Positions 1-7,600 of a DNA stretch of 10,852 bases are shown in pieces. Both the position numbers and the translations under genes were made by a program. The notes below the pieces were generated by a model. It worked only from the letters and a program-made list of their open reading frames with translations. It had not been told where the DNA came from and ran no database searches. The stretch is from the NCBI GenBank assembly GCA_003559755.1, contig PWKM01000264.1, positions 1-10,852 of the forward strand, given 5' to 3'. Positions within the stretch are counted from its first letter, which is position 1. Each line of letters opens with the position of its first letter. This stretch comes from Planctomycetota bacterium. GTDB lineage: Bacteria; Planctomycetota; PUPC01.

Positions 1-685
1 CGGCCGTGGTCAGGCGCAGGATTTCGTACTCCTCCTCCTCCTCCGGGTAATCGACCAGTATCTGGAACATGAACCGGTCGAGCTGGGCCTCGGGGAGCGG
101 GTAGGTCCCCTCCTGCTCGATGGGGTTCTGCGTCGCCAGGACGAAAAACGGTTCAGGCAGGGCATTCTTCTCGCCGCCCACCGTGACCTGACGCTCCTGC
201 ATCGCCTCGAGCAGGGCGGCCTGGGTCTTCGGCGGGGTGCGGTTGATCTCGTCGGCGAGGATGACGTGTGCGAACAGCGGCCCGGGCATGAACCGGAAGT
301 GCCGCTGGCCGGTCTCCTTGTCCTGTTGGATGACCTCGGTCCCCGTGATGTCGCTCGGCATCAGGTCGGGTGTGAACTGTATGCGGTGGAAAGACAGGGA
401 CAGTGCATCGGCGAGGGTGCTGACCATCATCGTCTTGGCCAGGCCGGGCACGCCGACCAGCAGGCCGTGCCCCCGCGAGAAGATGGCGATCAGCAGCTCC
501 TCGATGACCTTGTCCTGGCCGACGATCACCTTGTGCAGCTCGTCCCGGATGCGGTTGAAGCTGTCCTGGAACGCCTCGATCGTCCGACGGTCGGTTTGCG
601 TCGTATCCTCCCGCTCGGTCGGCTCGGCAGCGGGGGCCGCCTCCGGCGTTCCGGCATCCGGTTCGTTATAATTCTCAGTCGTCAT
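1..685 (-). CDS. MoxR-family AAA+ ATPase, C-terminal part missing
   Basis: The first 228 residues are present; the 3' end lies beyond the left edge. MoxR ATPases act as chaperone-like ATPases, usually with von Willebrand A-domain partners, in maturing or activating protein complexes. Visible motifs are Walker A GVPGLAKT (78-85, the MoxR variant), Walker B VILADE (141-146) followed by INRTPPKTQAALLEAMQE (147-164), sensor-1-like ATQNP (184-188) and LDRF (202-205). Residues 1-35 are a low-complexity acidic/threonine-rich leader, longer than in many MoxR proteins. A run of five glutamates (215-219) is encoded by five GAG codons. The ATG at 685 is chosen because GGAGG lies 6 bases upstream. The gene starts 36 bp after the stop of the propeller/PDZ gene on the same strand, with no promoter seen between them, so they are probably co-transcribed. 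The specific MoxR subfamily and substrate cannot be told from this fragment. Confidence 0.93.
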   Translation of the reverse strand, partial: MTTENYNEPDAGTPEAAPAAEPTEREDTTQTDRRTIEAFQDSFNRIRDELHKVIVGQDKVIEELLIAIFSRGHGLLVGVPGLAKTMMVSTLADALSLSFHRIQFTPDLMPSDITGTEVIQQDKETGQRHFRFMPGPLFAHVILADEINRTPPKTQAALLEAMQERQVTVGGEKNALPEPFFVLATQNPIEQEGTYPLPEAQLDRFMFQILVDYPEEEEEYEILRLTTA

Positions 686-721
686 CAGGTGCCTCCAATG
701 GTTCCGTTCTGTCCGATGGGG

Positions 722-3700
722 CTACGGCTGCTCGCCGGCCGACAGGCCGGTCAGGCCGTTACTGGTGATCAGTGTGATCACTCCGCCGCTGATCTTCCCA
801 CCATGTAATTGATTATACCGGTTCGCCCGTTCCAGACCAACCTGCCGCAGCTTTCGGCCGTCGGAAATCCGCAGCGCCGTGACGGTCGGCGTCCGTGCCA
901 CGCCCGTCCGGGTGGTCAGGTTCTGGCCCAGGAACAGCAGCCCGTTGTGTGTCTCGGCGAACGGGACCGACGGTGCCGGGTCGGAGCCGGGCAGCCGCAC
1001 GCCCTCTTCCAGGGTCGTGTGCCACAATTCGCGGCCCTGTTCCAGGTGGTACGCGGCCACGGAGTACCGGTCGCGCTGCTCGTGGGGGATCATCACCCGC
1101 CCGTGGGCCACGATCAGGCGGATGAGGCGCCCGCCGGGCTCGACGTTCCACGCCGGTTCGCCCGTGCTCGCGTCGAGAGCCACCGCGCGGCGCCCGCCGA
1201 CCAGGGCGAGCACCCTCCGGCCCGCAGGACGTATATCGCTGATCGTATCGCCGTCGATCGCGTTGTCGTCGGCCTGCCACACCATCTCCGGGGTATCGGT
1301 CCGGTACGCCCTCAGCCGGCCGGGCACCGCCACATACATCCGGCCCGATTCGGAGGCCAGGTGGCAATCACCGATCCGGGCTCTGCCCTCGAACCGCTCG
1401 CGGACCCGTTCGGCCCCGGAGAACAGGTCGAGGACGAGGAGTTCGGCGGCGGAGAACGTGTCGGGCCGGGCCCGCTGCACTCTGTCGGGGTCGGGCGGTT
1501 CCTCGGGCACGCCCGTGATGATGAACAGGCGTCCGCCGCTCGCTTCCATCCGCAGGACGGTCCGATCGCCCAACGATACTTCCCAGCGGTCCCGACCGGA
1601 GAGATCGAAGCACACCAGGTCGCCGGTCGGCGTGGGGGCGACGATGTGGCCTTCGGCGAGCATCGGTCGGTGCCCGCGGAAGAACAGGATGCGGTGATCG
1701 TCGATCCCCCGCGAGGCGGCCGTGCCCGGCAGCGGGGCGAACGTCTTCCGGCGGATCAGCCCTCCCGTCGCCCGGTCGATCCACTGGACCGACAGGTCCA
1801 CGTCGACCAGGGCCACGTCGCCGTCGATGCCGACCATCCGGGCGTAGCGTTCCGGCGGGAGGCGGACCGACCGGCCCTCCAGGCGCTCCGGCCGTTCGCC
1901 CAGTGTGACCGGGATGGTGAGCCGATGCCAGCCCGGTTGATGTTCCCGGGCCCGGAGCAGGTCGAGCTCGATCCGGTGTCCCGGCGGGGTGGTCGTGGCC
2001 GCTTGGGCCAGGTCGTCGGTGTTCTTCAGCCGGTGCCCGTCGAACGCGATGAGCAGGTCGCCCACTTTCACGCCGGCCCGTTCGGCCGGATTGTCTTCGA
2101 GGACCTCGATGATCTCGACGGCGGGCCGGGGCATTCCAGCGGGTGCGACTGTTGCCTCGCTGAACGTGACGCCCAGCCATCCGCCGTCGGTATGCCACTG
2201 AAGCTCGCCCGACAGGGCATCGTGGGCGCGGATGCCCGCCCGGTCTGCCAGGTAGAGGTTCCCGGTGTGGAGCGGCCGGCCCTCGTCGGCGACCGACTCG
2301 GCGGTGATCCGCCCGCCCTCGGCGGTCGGGACCTGCCAGAGCGTCTCGAGCAGCGGCTGAGCGACGACGTGGCGGCGGCCCGCATCCTCCGAGATCGCTC
2401 GGGACAGGTCTCGCCGGACCTGCGCGGCCGCGTCTTCCAGAACGCCCGGGCACAGCCGCTCGACGGCGAACAGTTCGCCCGACGCCGTCTCGAACCGGCG
2501 GGCCTCGATCGCCTCGCGGGCACGGTCCAGCCGGAGCTCGGCGGCGGCCCGGCTGTTGGGATATTGAGCGGTCACGTCCTCCGGGCGGGCGGCTTCCGCC
2601 TCGGCCTCGTACTCGGCGTACAGGTCCCGGCCGTGCGCCGAGATCAGCTCGGCGGCCATCGCGGACAGTGCCGCCCCGGCGGTCACCGTCCGGTTCTCCG
2701 AGACTCGGACCGGGACATCGTGGTCGCCGGCCAGCCCTTTCTGCAGGGCCGCGAGCGCCCCGGTCGGATCGCCCTGTTTGACCAGCATCTCGGCCCGCTT
2801 GAGCAGCATCCCGGCCGCCACCGGCGGTTCGTCGGGATGGAGTGACGCGATCTCATCGTACAGTTGAGCCGCCTCGGCCCAGTCCTGCTCCGCCTCGGCC
2901 TGCCTGGCGGCCCGCTGGAGCACGGCGCTCAACCGGGCGACAACCGGTTCGGCGTCCCGTTCGGCCGCCCGTTTCCGGCGGATGGCATTCCGGTATGCGT
3001 CGGCCGATTCCTGCCACTGGCGCCGGCTCTCCAGGAGTGCCCCGAGCTTGATCAGAGTGGCGGGATGGTCGGGCTGTTCAGCGAGGTGCCTTCGCCAGCG
3101 GTCCTCGGCGTCCGTTGCGGCGAAGACGCTGACCGAGTCGTTGCGGGTGACCACCAGTCGGTCGCCCAGGATGGTGAGGTTGCCCGATCGTGCGGGGACG
3201 GTCTGCTGGTCGTGGTGGTCTGTCCGCCATCGCCGCCATCGGATCGACTCCGCCAGTCGCCCCTCGGCGTGGATGTCGATCAGGGCGATCCCGCCCTCGA
3301 TGGGGCACATCACGTGGTCGGGCGTGACCACGCCGCGCCCGGCGGGGAACGCATCGAGCGGGACCGACCGCCACACAGTCCGGCCGGACCGGACATCGAG
3401 GCACGCGACGGTCGCCCCGGACACGAACACGTGCCGGTCGTCGGCGGCGAGCAGGAACAGCCAGTCGTTGTCGGCCTCGCCCCGGGGCCGCATCCAGCGC
3501 GGGCTGCCGTCCCGCCGGTCCAGAGCCAGCAGGTGGTCCGAATCCTCGGGGAGCGCCAGGAGCAATTCGCCCTGGACCAGCGGCGGGTTGGGCGGGGGCG
3601 AGACGCGGGCGGTGTGCTCGCCCACCGTCTCGAGGCGGCAGGCGGCCTCCTGCTCGCGGGGATAGCGGGTCAGCCACATCAGCGCCCCGTCGATGGCGTC

Positions 3701-5317
3701 GAGTGCGGCCACTGTGCCCAGTCCGCCGGCGTAGTAGACGAGTCCGCCGTGGGCGATCGGGCGCGACCGGTCGGCCTCGGACTCCACCTCTTCGCCCGCC
3801 CAGGTCGTCGAGGCGACATGCGTCTGCCACAGCCGTCTGCCGGTAACCGAGTCATAGCCGAGGACGAACCCGTCGCCGTCGCTGGTCGCGTATCGGGCCC
3901 CGACGACGATGGTCTCGTTCGCCATCGTGGGCGGGGAGACGAATCGCAGCGCCCGGCGTCGTTCGGCGGTTTCGAGTCGGGCCTCCTCGTAGGTGCTGGC
4001 CGACCACCGGATCGCGCCCTGTCTGCCCGGGCTGATCGACAGGGCGTCCATGCGGCCGGCGACCATCTCGTGCCGGTCGCCGTGGTCCTCGTACCGCACC
4101 GTCCCCACCGGGAAGGTGAACAGGACCGTGGGTTCGCGGACCACCGGGGCCACCGCCCCGGGCAGGTGCTGCGGCCGGGCTTCGATGTCGGGGCGGCGAA
4201 GTCCCCAGCCCACCTGCGGCTGCCGGCCCTGGTCGAGGAACCCCCGGTTGATGGGCGTCTGCCACCGCTCGCGGCCGGTCAGGGCGTCCACCGCGCTCAG
4301 CTTAGTGGGCGATTGGACGTACATCACGTCGCGGTGCAGCGTCGGGTCCGGCGTCGCGATCTCGAGTTGGTCCTCCACGGCGCGGGGCCGCCGGATGGGC
4401 GTCCAGGTGGGGGCCGGCGGCGGCACCGGCAGGTCGATCTGCCCGAGCAGGGTGCCCGGTTCCACCGTGCGCTCGGCCGTCCGCCCGACCCTGCGGGCCG
4501 GCCCGGTTCCCGGCTGCCTGTCACGGGCCAGCGCCGACACGTAGTCTGCCAGGCGGGCCTCGCCGCCGTGATGCTGCACGGTTGCGTCGGCCATGTGCTG
4601 GTTCACCGCATCGGCGAGGTCGGCCAGCTCGGCCCTCTGTTCCGACAGTGCCAGTGCCTGGGCGAGCTTGGCGATGACGACGGCGGGCGGCTGTTCGCCC
4701 GGCGGGCCGAGCATCAGCCGTCTGCGGCAGGCGTTGGCCGCGGTCTCCGCCCGGCCCGCCTCCAGTTCGATGCTGGCCAGGACGTTCAGCGCCTCGGCAC
4801 CCGGCTCGGTCGCCCCGTACCGCCGGACGACGGCCAGGAGGGCCGTCGGCGACCGGTCCCGCTTCGCCGCCTCCAGCGCGGCCCGGGCCGGGGCATCGTA
4901 CGACCGGCGGTATGCCCGCAACAGGCGGCCGCCCGTGTTCAACAGGCGGACGGTCCCGTATCGCCAGACGGGGACGTATGTGTGTTCCGACACGGGAAGG
5001 AGGACGCTGCCGTGCATGTCGAGCAGGTCTTGCAGTTTTCCGGCGGCCGCCACGGGCTCATCGTCGTCGGCCAACTGCTCGATCGCCATCAGCTCACGAA
5101 GCACCTGCTCGACGCTGATATCCGGCGGCGAGAGCCCGATATCCAGGGCGAAGGCCCCATCGGAGACCAGCCGGTCAATCCGGGCCGCTGCCGGGAAATC
5201 GGGGATGTTGAGCCGCAGGCGGTCGCGCAATGCGGCCGGCCCGCCGGCTGCGGACGGTGCGCCCCCCGCCACAACCGCGAAAACAAGGGCCAACACCGCG
5301 AGACGTCGAGAACTCAT
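722..5317 (-). CDS. Large exported PQQ-like beta-propeller protein with TPR-like segment and inserted PDZ domain
   Basis: A protein of 1531 residues. Residues 1-26 look like a Sec signal peptide (MSSRR, then a hydrophobic LAVLALVFAVVAGG core, then an Ala/Gly-rich cleavage region). Residues about 30-290 are alpha-helical and Ala-rich. Residues about 325-735 carry seven PQQ-like blade motifs of the type hhxhDxxxGxxxW, for example LSAVDALTGRERWQT and VLGYDSVTGRRLWQT. Residues about 749-870 are TPR-like (WQESADAYRNAI, WAEAAQLYDEIASLHPDEP). Residues about 990-1531 hold eight more blade motifs, starting with IRAHDALSGELQWHT. A PDZ domain (about 1045-1140) sits between blade motifs 1 and 2 of this second propeller: WLGVTF as carboxylate-binding loop, then DNPAERAGVKVGDLLIAFDG. 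No catalytic motif was recognised, so a scaffold or binding role outside the cytoplasm is inferred. The start at 5317 has GGAG 9 bases upstream and begins the signal peptide. The frame stays open to 5437, but that extension would contain the promoter. Confidence 0.9.
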   Translation of the reverse strand: MSSRRLAVLALVFAVVAGGAPSAAGGPAALRDRLRLNIPDFPAAARIDRLVSDGAFALDIGLSPPDISVEQVLRELMAIEQLADDDEPVAAAGKLQDLLDMHGSVLLPVSEHTYVPVWRYGTVRLLNTGGRLLRAYRRSYDAPARAALEAAKRDRSPTALLAVVRRYGATEPGAEALNVLASIELEAGRAETAANACRRRLMLGPPGEQPPAVVIAKLAQALALSEQRAELADLADAVNQHMADATVQHHGGEARLADYVSALARDRQPGTGPARRVGRTAERTVEPGTLLGQIDLPVPPPAPTWTPIRRPRAVEDQLEIATPDPTLHRDVMYVQSPTKLSAVDALTGRERWQTPINRGFLDQGRQPQVGWGLRRPDIEARPQHLPGAVAPVVREPTVLFTFPVGTVRYEDHGDRHEMVAGRMDALSISPGRQGAIRWSASTYEEARLETAERRRALRFVSPPTMANETIVVGARYATSDGDGFVLGYDSVTGRRLWQTHVASTTWAGEEVESEADRSRPIAHGGLVYYAGGLGTVAALDAIDGALMWLTRYPREQEAACRLETVGEHTARVSPPPNPPLVQGELLLALPEDSDHLLALDRRDGSPRWMRPRGEADNDWLFLLAADDRHVFVSGATVACLDVRSGRTVWRSVPLDAFPAGRGVVTPDHVMCPIEGGIALIDIHAEGRLAESIRWRRWRTDHHDQQTVPARSGNLTILGDRLVVTRNDSVSVFAATDAEDRWRRHLAEQPDHPATLIKLGALLESRRQWQESADAYRNAIRRKRAAERDAEPVVARLSAVLQRAARQAEAEQDWAEAAQLYDEIASLHPDEPPVAAGMLLKRAEMLVKQGDPTGALAALQKGLAGDHDVPVRVSENRTVTAGAALSAMAAELISAHGRDLYAEYEAEAEAARPEDVTAQYPNSRAAAELRLDRAREAIEARRFETASGELFAVERLCPGVLEDAAAQVRRDLSRAISEDAGRRHVVAQPLLETLWQVPTAEGGRITAESVADEGRPLHTGNLYLADRAGIRAHDALSGELQWHTDGGWLGVTFSEATVAPAGMPRPAVEIIEVLEDNPAERAGVKVGDLLIAFDGHRLKNTDDLAQAATTTPPGHRIELDLLRAREHQPGWHRLTIPVTLGERPERLEGRSVRLPPERYARMVGIDGDVALVDVDLSVQWIDRATGGLIRRKTFAPLPGTAASRGIDDHRILFFRGHRPMLAEGHIVAPTPTGDLVCFDLSGRDRWEVSLGDRTVLRMEASGGRLFIITGVPEEPPDPDRVQRARPDTFSAAELLVLDLFSGAERVRERFEGRARIGDCHLASESGRMYVAVPGRLRAYRTDTPEMVWQADDNAIDGDTISDIRPAGRRVLALVGGRRAVALDASTGEPAWNVEPGGRLIRLIVAHGRVMIPHEQRDRYSVAAYHLEQGRELWHTTLEEGVRLPGSDPAPSVPFAETHNGLLFLGQNLTTRTGVARTPTVTALRISDGRKLRQVGLERANRYNQLHGGKISGGVITLITSNGLTGLSAGEQP

Positions 5318-5351
5318 AGAGGCACGCTCCACAAAGATGGTCGCTTCCTCA

Positions 5352-5380
5352 ATTATAAGGCAGGCCCGTCGAAATCCAAA
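5352..5380 (-). promoter_or_regulatory. Sigma70-type promoter for the propeller/PDZ gene
   Basis: On the minus strand a perfect TATAAT (5352-5357) lies 17 bp from a weak -35 box, TTTGGA (5375-5380). Transcription would start near 5345, giving a leader of about 28 nt that contains the GGAG ribosome site for the ATG at 5317. It lies in the 149-bp gap after the dehydroquinate synthase gene. This suggests that the propeller and MoxR genes form their own transcription unit. Confidence 0.6.
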
Positions 5381-5423
5381 CGGGAAGCGGTGCGCGGTTT
5401 CCGGCAAGAGAGTGTGGTCGGGC

Positions 5424-5445
5424 GGTCCGGTGGTCATCTCGGACC
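5424..5445 (-). terminator. Weak hairpin after the dehydroquinate synthase gene
   Basis: Inverted arms GGTCCG (5424-5429) and CGGACC (5440-5445) are separated by 10 nt and lie about 20 bp after the stop codon at 5467. There is no T-tract, so intrinsic termination is doubtful. It is the only clear inverted repeat between this gene and the next promoter. Confidence 0.25.
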
Positions 5446-5466
5446 AGGCGGTGGCTATGGGCGGGT

Positions 5467-6474
5467 TTACCGTTCGGTCAGGGTTTCCTTGACCTTGATC
5501 CCGAAGTGGCGTCCGCCCTCGGTAAGGTGTGCAAGAACCTCGTCGCCGGGCTTTGCCTCTGCGACCGATAGCGCGTTGCCGTTCGGCTGGGTGACCCGGA
5601 CCGTCTCGGCGTTCTGCATGACGAGGCCGAACCGGCGTTTGCCGGATTCGCCGTCATCGGCCTCGGCCCGGATGAGCAGCAGCGGCCGCCTTTCGATCTT
5701 GCACCGGCCGACGTAAACCTCGTGGGTCTCGCCCTTGCTGTTGACCACCATCACCGTGTCCCCGATCCGCAGGTCGGACAGGTATTTCGTCTTGCCGTCG
5801 GGCACGAGCAGATAGGCGTGCAGGGCGCCGGCGTTGACTCGGAACGGCCGGGTCGCCACATAGGGCGACTCGATGGTCTCGGAATGGGCGAGCAGGAACG
5901 CATCGCTGGTGTTCCCCAGGAGCATCCCCTCGCCCGGCTGCATCCTCGAGCAGGTATCGACGCATACGCGGTCGCCCATCCCGAGCTGCTTGACCTCGGT
6001 CACCGTCGCGGTCACCAGCGGCAGTTGGCGGGAGATGCTCTTGACCGCGGCCACCGCCTGTTTGATGACGCCGATGTTGCTGCTTCGGAGCAGGACGCCG
6101 TCCACCCCTTTCTCCAGGGTCTCGATCATCAGTTTGGCTTCTTTGGCGTCGGAGACCTCGACGAACAGGTTGTCCCGTTCGGCGATGAGGTTCTCGATGG
6201 GGATGACTTTCCAGTCGCGCATGCGGAGTACCGCCACCTGCTCGGGCGGCATCTTCGCCACGCGCTGTTCATCGGCCTTGCTGTTCACCTCGACGAAGAC
6301 AGCGTCCTCGCCCAGCTTGATGTCTCCGTCGGGTGCGACCGTCTTGATCCGGCCCAGTGCGTGGGCGCGGTCGGTGTACCCTTTGGGCACCACGACGGCG
6401 TCGGCCCCGCTCTCCAGTGCGGCGGTCACCACGTCGCGGCTCCACGGGTCGGCGTGTACCCAGATCGATTTCAC
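5467..6474 (-). CDS. aroB': 3-dehydroquinate synthase II (archaeal-type, NAD-dependent oxidative deamination/cyclisation)
   Basis: The 335-residue product matches the DHQ synthase II family (type example MJ1249), which is unrelated to classical AroB. The enzyme oxidatively deaminates and cyclises 2-amino-3,7-dideoxy-D-threo-hept-6-ulosonate to 3-dehydroquinate, feeding the cytoplasmic shikimate pathway. Family features seen are the opening MKSIWVHADPW, the block LGMGDRVCVDTCSRMQPGEG (164-183), the segment RPFRVNAGALHAYLLVPDGK (209-228) followed by TKYLSDLRIGD, and GRCKIERRPLLLIRAE (256-271). Length is about normal for the family. The start is GTG at 6474, with AGGGAG about 9 bases upstream. 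It lies downstream of the ADH synthase gene, which supplies its substrate, but has its own promoter. A secondary-metabolism homologue such as GriH (3-amino-4-hydroxybenzoate synthesis) is the main alternative reading. Confidence 0.93.
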   Translation of the reverse strand: MKSIWVHADPWSRDVVTAALESGADAVVVPKGYTDRAHALGRIKTVAPDGDIKLGEDAVFVEVNSKADEQRVAKMPPEQVAVLRMRDWKVIPIENLIAERDNLFVEVSDAKEAKLMIETLEKGVDGVLLRSSNIGVIKQAVAAVKSISRQLPLVTATVTEVKQLGMGDRVCVDTCSRMQPGEGMLLGNTSDAFLLAHSETIESPYVATRPFRVNAGALHAYLLVPDGKTKYLSDLRIGDTVMVVNSKGETHEVYVGRCKIERRPLLLIRAEADDGESGKRRFGLVMQNAETVRVTQPNGNALSVAEAKPGDEVLAHLTEGGRHFGIKVKETLTER

Positions 6475-6557
6475 TTATCTGTCTCCCTGGCGGCGTCGCG
6501 TTCTGTAATGGCTGCGGGGGATTGTGCCGTTCCGCGGCATTCCCGCGTCCTGTGGAC

Positions 6558-6587
6558 TATCATAGCCGCCCGTTCCCGCCGGTCAAG
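6558..6587 (-). promoter_or_regulatory. Sigma70-type promoter for dehydroquinate synthase II, twin of the one at 7470-7499
   Basis: TTGACC (6581-6586) and TATGAT (6559-6564) on the minus strand are 16 bp apart. The 30-bp block matches the ADH synthase promoter at 25 positions. Predicted start near 6552 gives a leader of about 78 nt. This leader contains a short stem, TGCCG/CGGCA (6525-6529 and 6535-6539, 5-nt loop), upstream of the ribosome site. Confidence 0.7.
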
Positions 6588-6621
6588 CCCCTGGGGCATC
6601 CGCGATGAAACGCGGCAGGGG
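6588..6621 (-). terminator. Two-tier hairpin after the ADH synthase gene
   Basis: Outer arms CCCCTG (6588-6593) and CAGGGG (6616-6621) enclose inner arms CCGCG (6600-6604) and CGCGG (6611-6615) with a 6-nt loop; six bases are bulged on one side. It begins 8 bp past the stop at 6630 and ends directly against the -35 box of the next promoter. No T-tract follows, so termination may be partial or factor-assisted, or the element may protect the transcript end. Confidence 0.45.
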
Positions 6622-6629
6622 CGGTGCGG

Positions 6630-7427
6630 TCAGCCGGTCTCGAGGCAGCCGAGCACGTCGTCGGCCGACTTGTTCTCGTGGACCATCCGGGAGATGGCCG
6701 TCACGATCCGGTCGGGCCGGTCGTGCTGGAAGACGTTCCTTCCGATGGACACGCCCATGCCGCCCGCTTCGAGCGATCCGGCGACCATATCGAGAATCTC
6801 GCGGTCCGTCTCCATCTTCTCGCCGCCCGCGATGACGATCGGGACGGGGCATCCGTCCACGACCTCCTTGAACGTCTCGGCGCTGCCGGTATAGACGCAC
6901 TTGACGACATCGGCCCCCAGCTCGGCCCCCACGCGGGCTGCGTGCTTCACGTGGTTGACATCGTAGGGATTGTCGATTGTCGGGCCGCGTGCGTACATCA
7001 TCGCCAGCAGCGGCATCCCCCAGGTCCGGCAGGTGGCGGCCACCTCGCCGAAATGAGCGAGCATGTCCGGCTCGGTCTCCGCCCCGAGGTTCACGTGGAT
7101 CGACACGGCGTCGGCGCCGATCTGGATCGCCTCCTCCACCGTGCAAACCGGGACCTTTTCGTTGGGGTCGGGGCCCATCGAGGTGCTGGCGGACAGATGG
7201 ACGATCAGGCCGACGTCGCGGCCGCCGCCCCGGTGGCCCGCCTCGACGATCCCCTTGTGGAGGATGATGGCGGTCGCCCCGCCGTCCACGACCATCTGCA
7301 CCGTCTGTTTCATATCCTCGAGCCCGGGGATCGGGCCGACCGTCGTCCCGTGGTCCATCGGGATGATGGTCATCCGCCCCGACTCCCGGTCGCGAATGCG
7401 CTCCAACCGTATCTCTTTTCCAACCAC
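6630..7427 (-). CDS. aroA': 2-amino-3,7-dideoxy-D-threo-hept-6-ulosonate (ADH) synthase, class I aldolase family
   Basis: The 265-residue protein belongs to the DeoC/FbaB class I aldolase group (archaeal type example MJ0400). ADH synthase transaldolises a ketose phosphate (6-deoxy-5-ketofructose 1-phosphate in archaea) with aspartate semialdehyde, using a lysine Schiff base. Visible residues: D25 in MDHG (24-27), Y145 in MMYARGP, the presumed Schiff-base K176 in VVKCVYTG, GGEK (201-204) and the phosphate-binding SIGRN (227-231). D25, Y145 and K176 sit at a constant offset of 8 from the catalytic Asp33, Tyr153 and Lys184 that I recall for MJ0400. The start is GTG at 7427, with AAGGAG 8 bases upstream. 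A plain archaeal-type fructose-bisphosphate aldolase is the main alternative. The dehydroquinate synthase II gene directly downstream strongly favours ADH synthase. Confidence 0.9.
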   Translation of the reverse strand: MVGKEIRLERIRDRESGRMTIIPMDHGTTVGPIPGLEDMKQTVQMVVDGGATAIILHKGIVEAGHRGGGRDVGLIVHLSASTSMGPDPNEKVPVCTVEEAIQIGADAVSIHVNLGAETEPDMLAHFGEVAATCRTWGMPLLAMMYARGPTIDNPYDVNHVKHAARVGAELGADVVKCVYTGSAETFKEVVDGCPVPIVIAGGEKMETDREILDMVAGSLEAGGMGVSIGRNVFQHDRPDRIVTAISRMVHENKSADDVLGCLETG

Positions 7428-7469
7428 TGCGTCGTCTCCTTATCGTATGTCTTGCCGCATCGAGACCCA

Positions 7470-7499
7470 TATCATAGTGGCGAGTGCCCGCCGGTCAAG
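7470..7499 (-). promoter_or_regulatory. Sigma70-type promoter for ADH synthase
   Basis: TTGACC (7493-7498) and TATGAT (7471-7476) on the minus strand are 16 bp apart. Predicted start near 7464 leaves a leader of about 37 nt with the AAGGAG ribosome site. The -35 box is followed by GGCGGG, exactly as in the dehydroquinate synthase II promoter. Confidence 0.75.
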
Positions 7500-7535
7500 C
7501 TTTTCCGGCCCGCGCAGACTGTTTTTCGACAGGAG

Positions 7536-7592
7536 GGGCGGGGCGCGGCCGCAGTCCGCCCTGTCCGCGAGCGCCCGATCGAGGCCCCGCCC
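7536..7592 (-). terminator. Long GC-rich inverted repeat after the glycoside hydrolase operon
   Basis: Perfect 9-bp arms GGGCGGGGC (7536-7544) and GCCCCGCCC (7584-7592) flank a 39-nt centre and start 8 bp past the hydrolase stop. The distance between arms is long and no T-tract follows on the minus strand. It could be an end-of-operon structure; chance pairing in GC-rich DNA is possible. Together with the promoter at 7470-7499 it fills the 173-bp gap between genes. Confidence 0.35.
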
Positions 7593-7600
7593 GCGCTCTC

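Noticed and set aside
30..44. CTC trinucleotide run as a possible microsatellite
   Set aside because: Only five units; it encodes a short glutamate run in a variable position of the MoxR protein and needs no further explanation.
5318..5437. Forty extra codons upstream of the propeller gene start
   Set aside because: The extension would contain the TATAAT promoter, has no ribosome site, and would bury the signal peptide inside the protein.
809..5716. Very long open frames on the plus strand opposite the propeller/PDZ gene (809-2845 and 2864-5716)
   Set aside because: They are low-complexity Arg/Gly/Pro-rich translations with no domain signal. GC-rich codon use on the minus strand removes stops from the antisense frame. 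The minus-strand protein has clear repeats, a signal peptide and a PDZ domain.
5722..6894. Plus-strand open frame of about 390 codons opposite the aromatic pathway genes
   Set aside because: It is antisense to two confidently identified enzymes and shows no recognisable domain or ribosome site.
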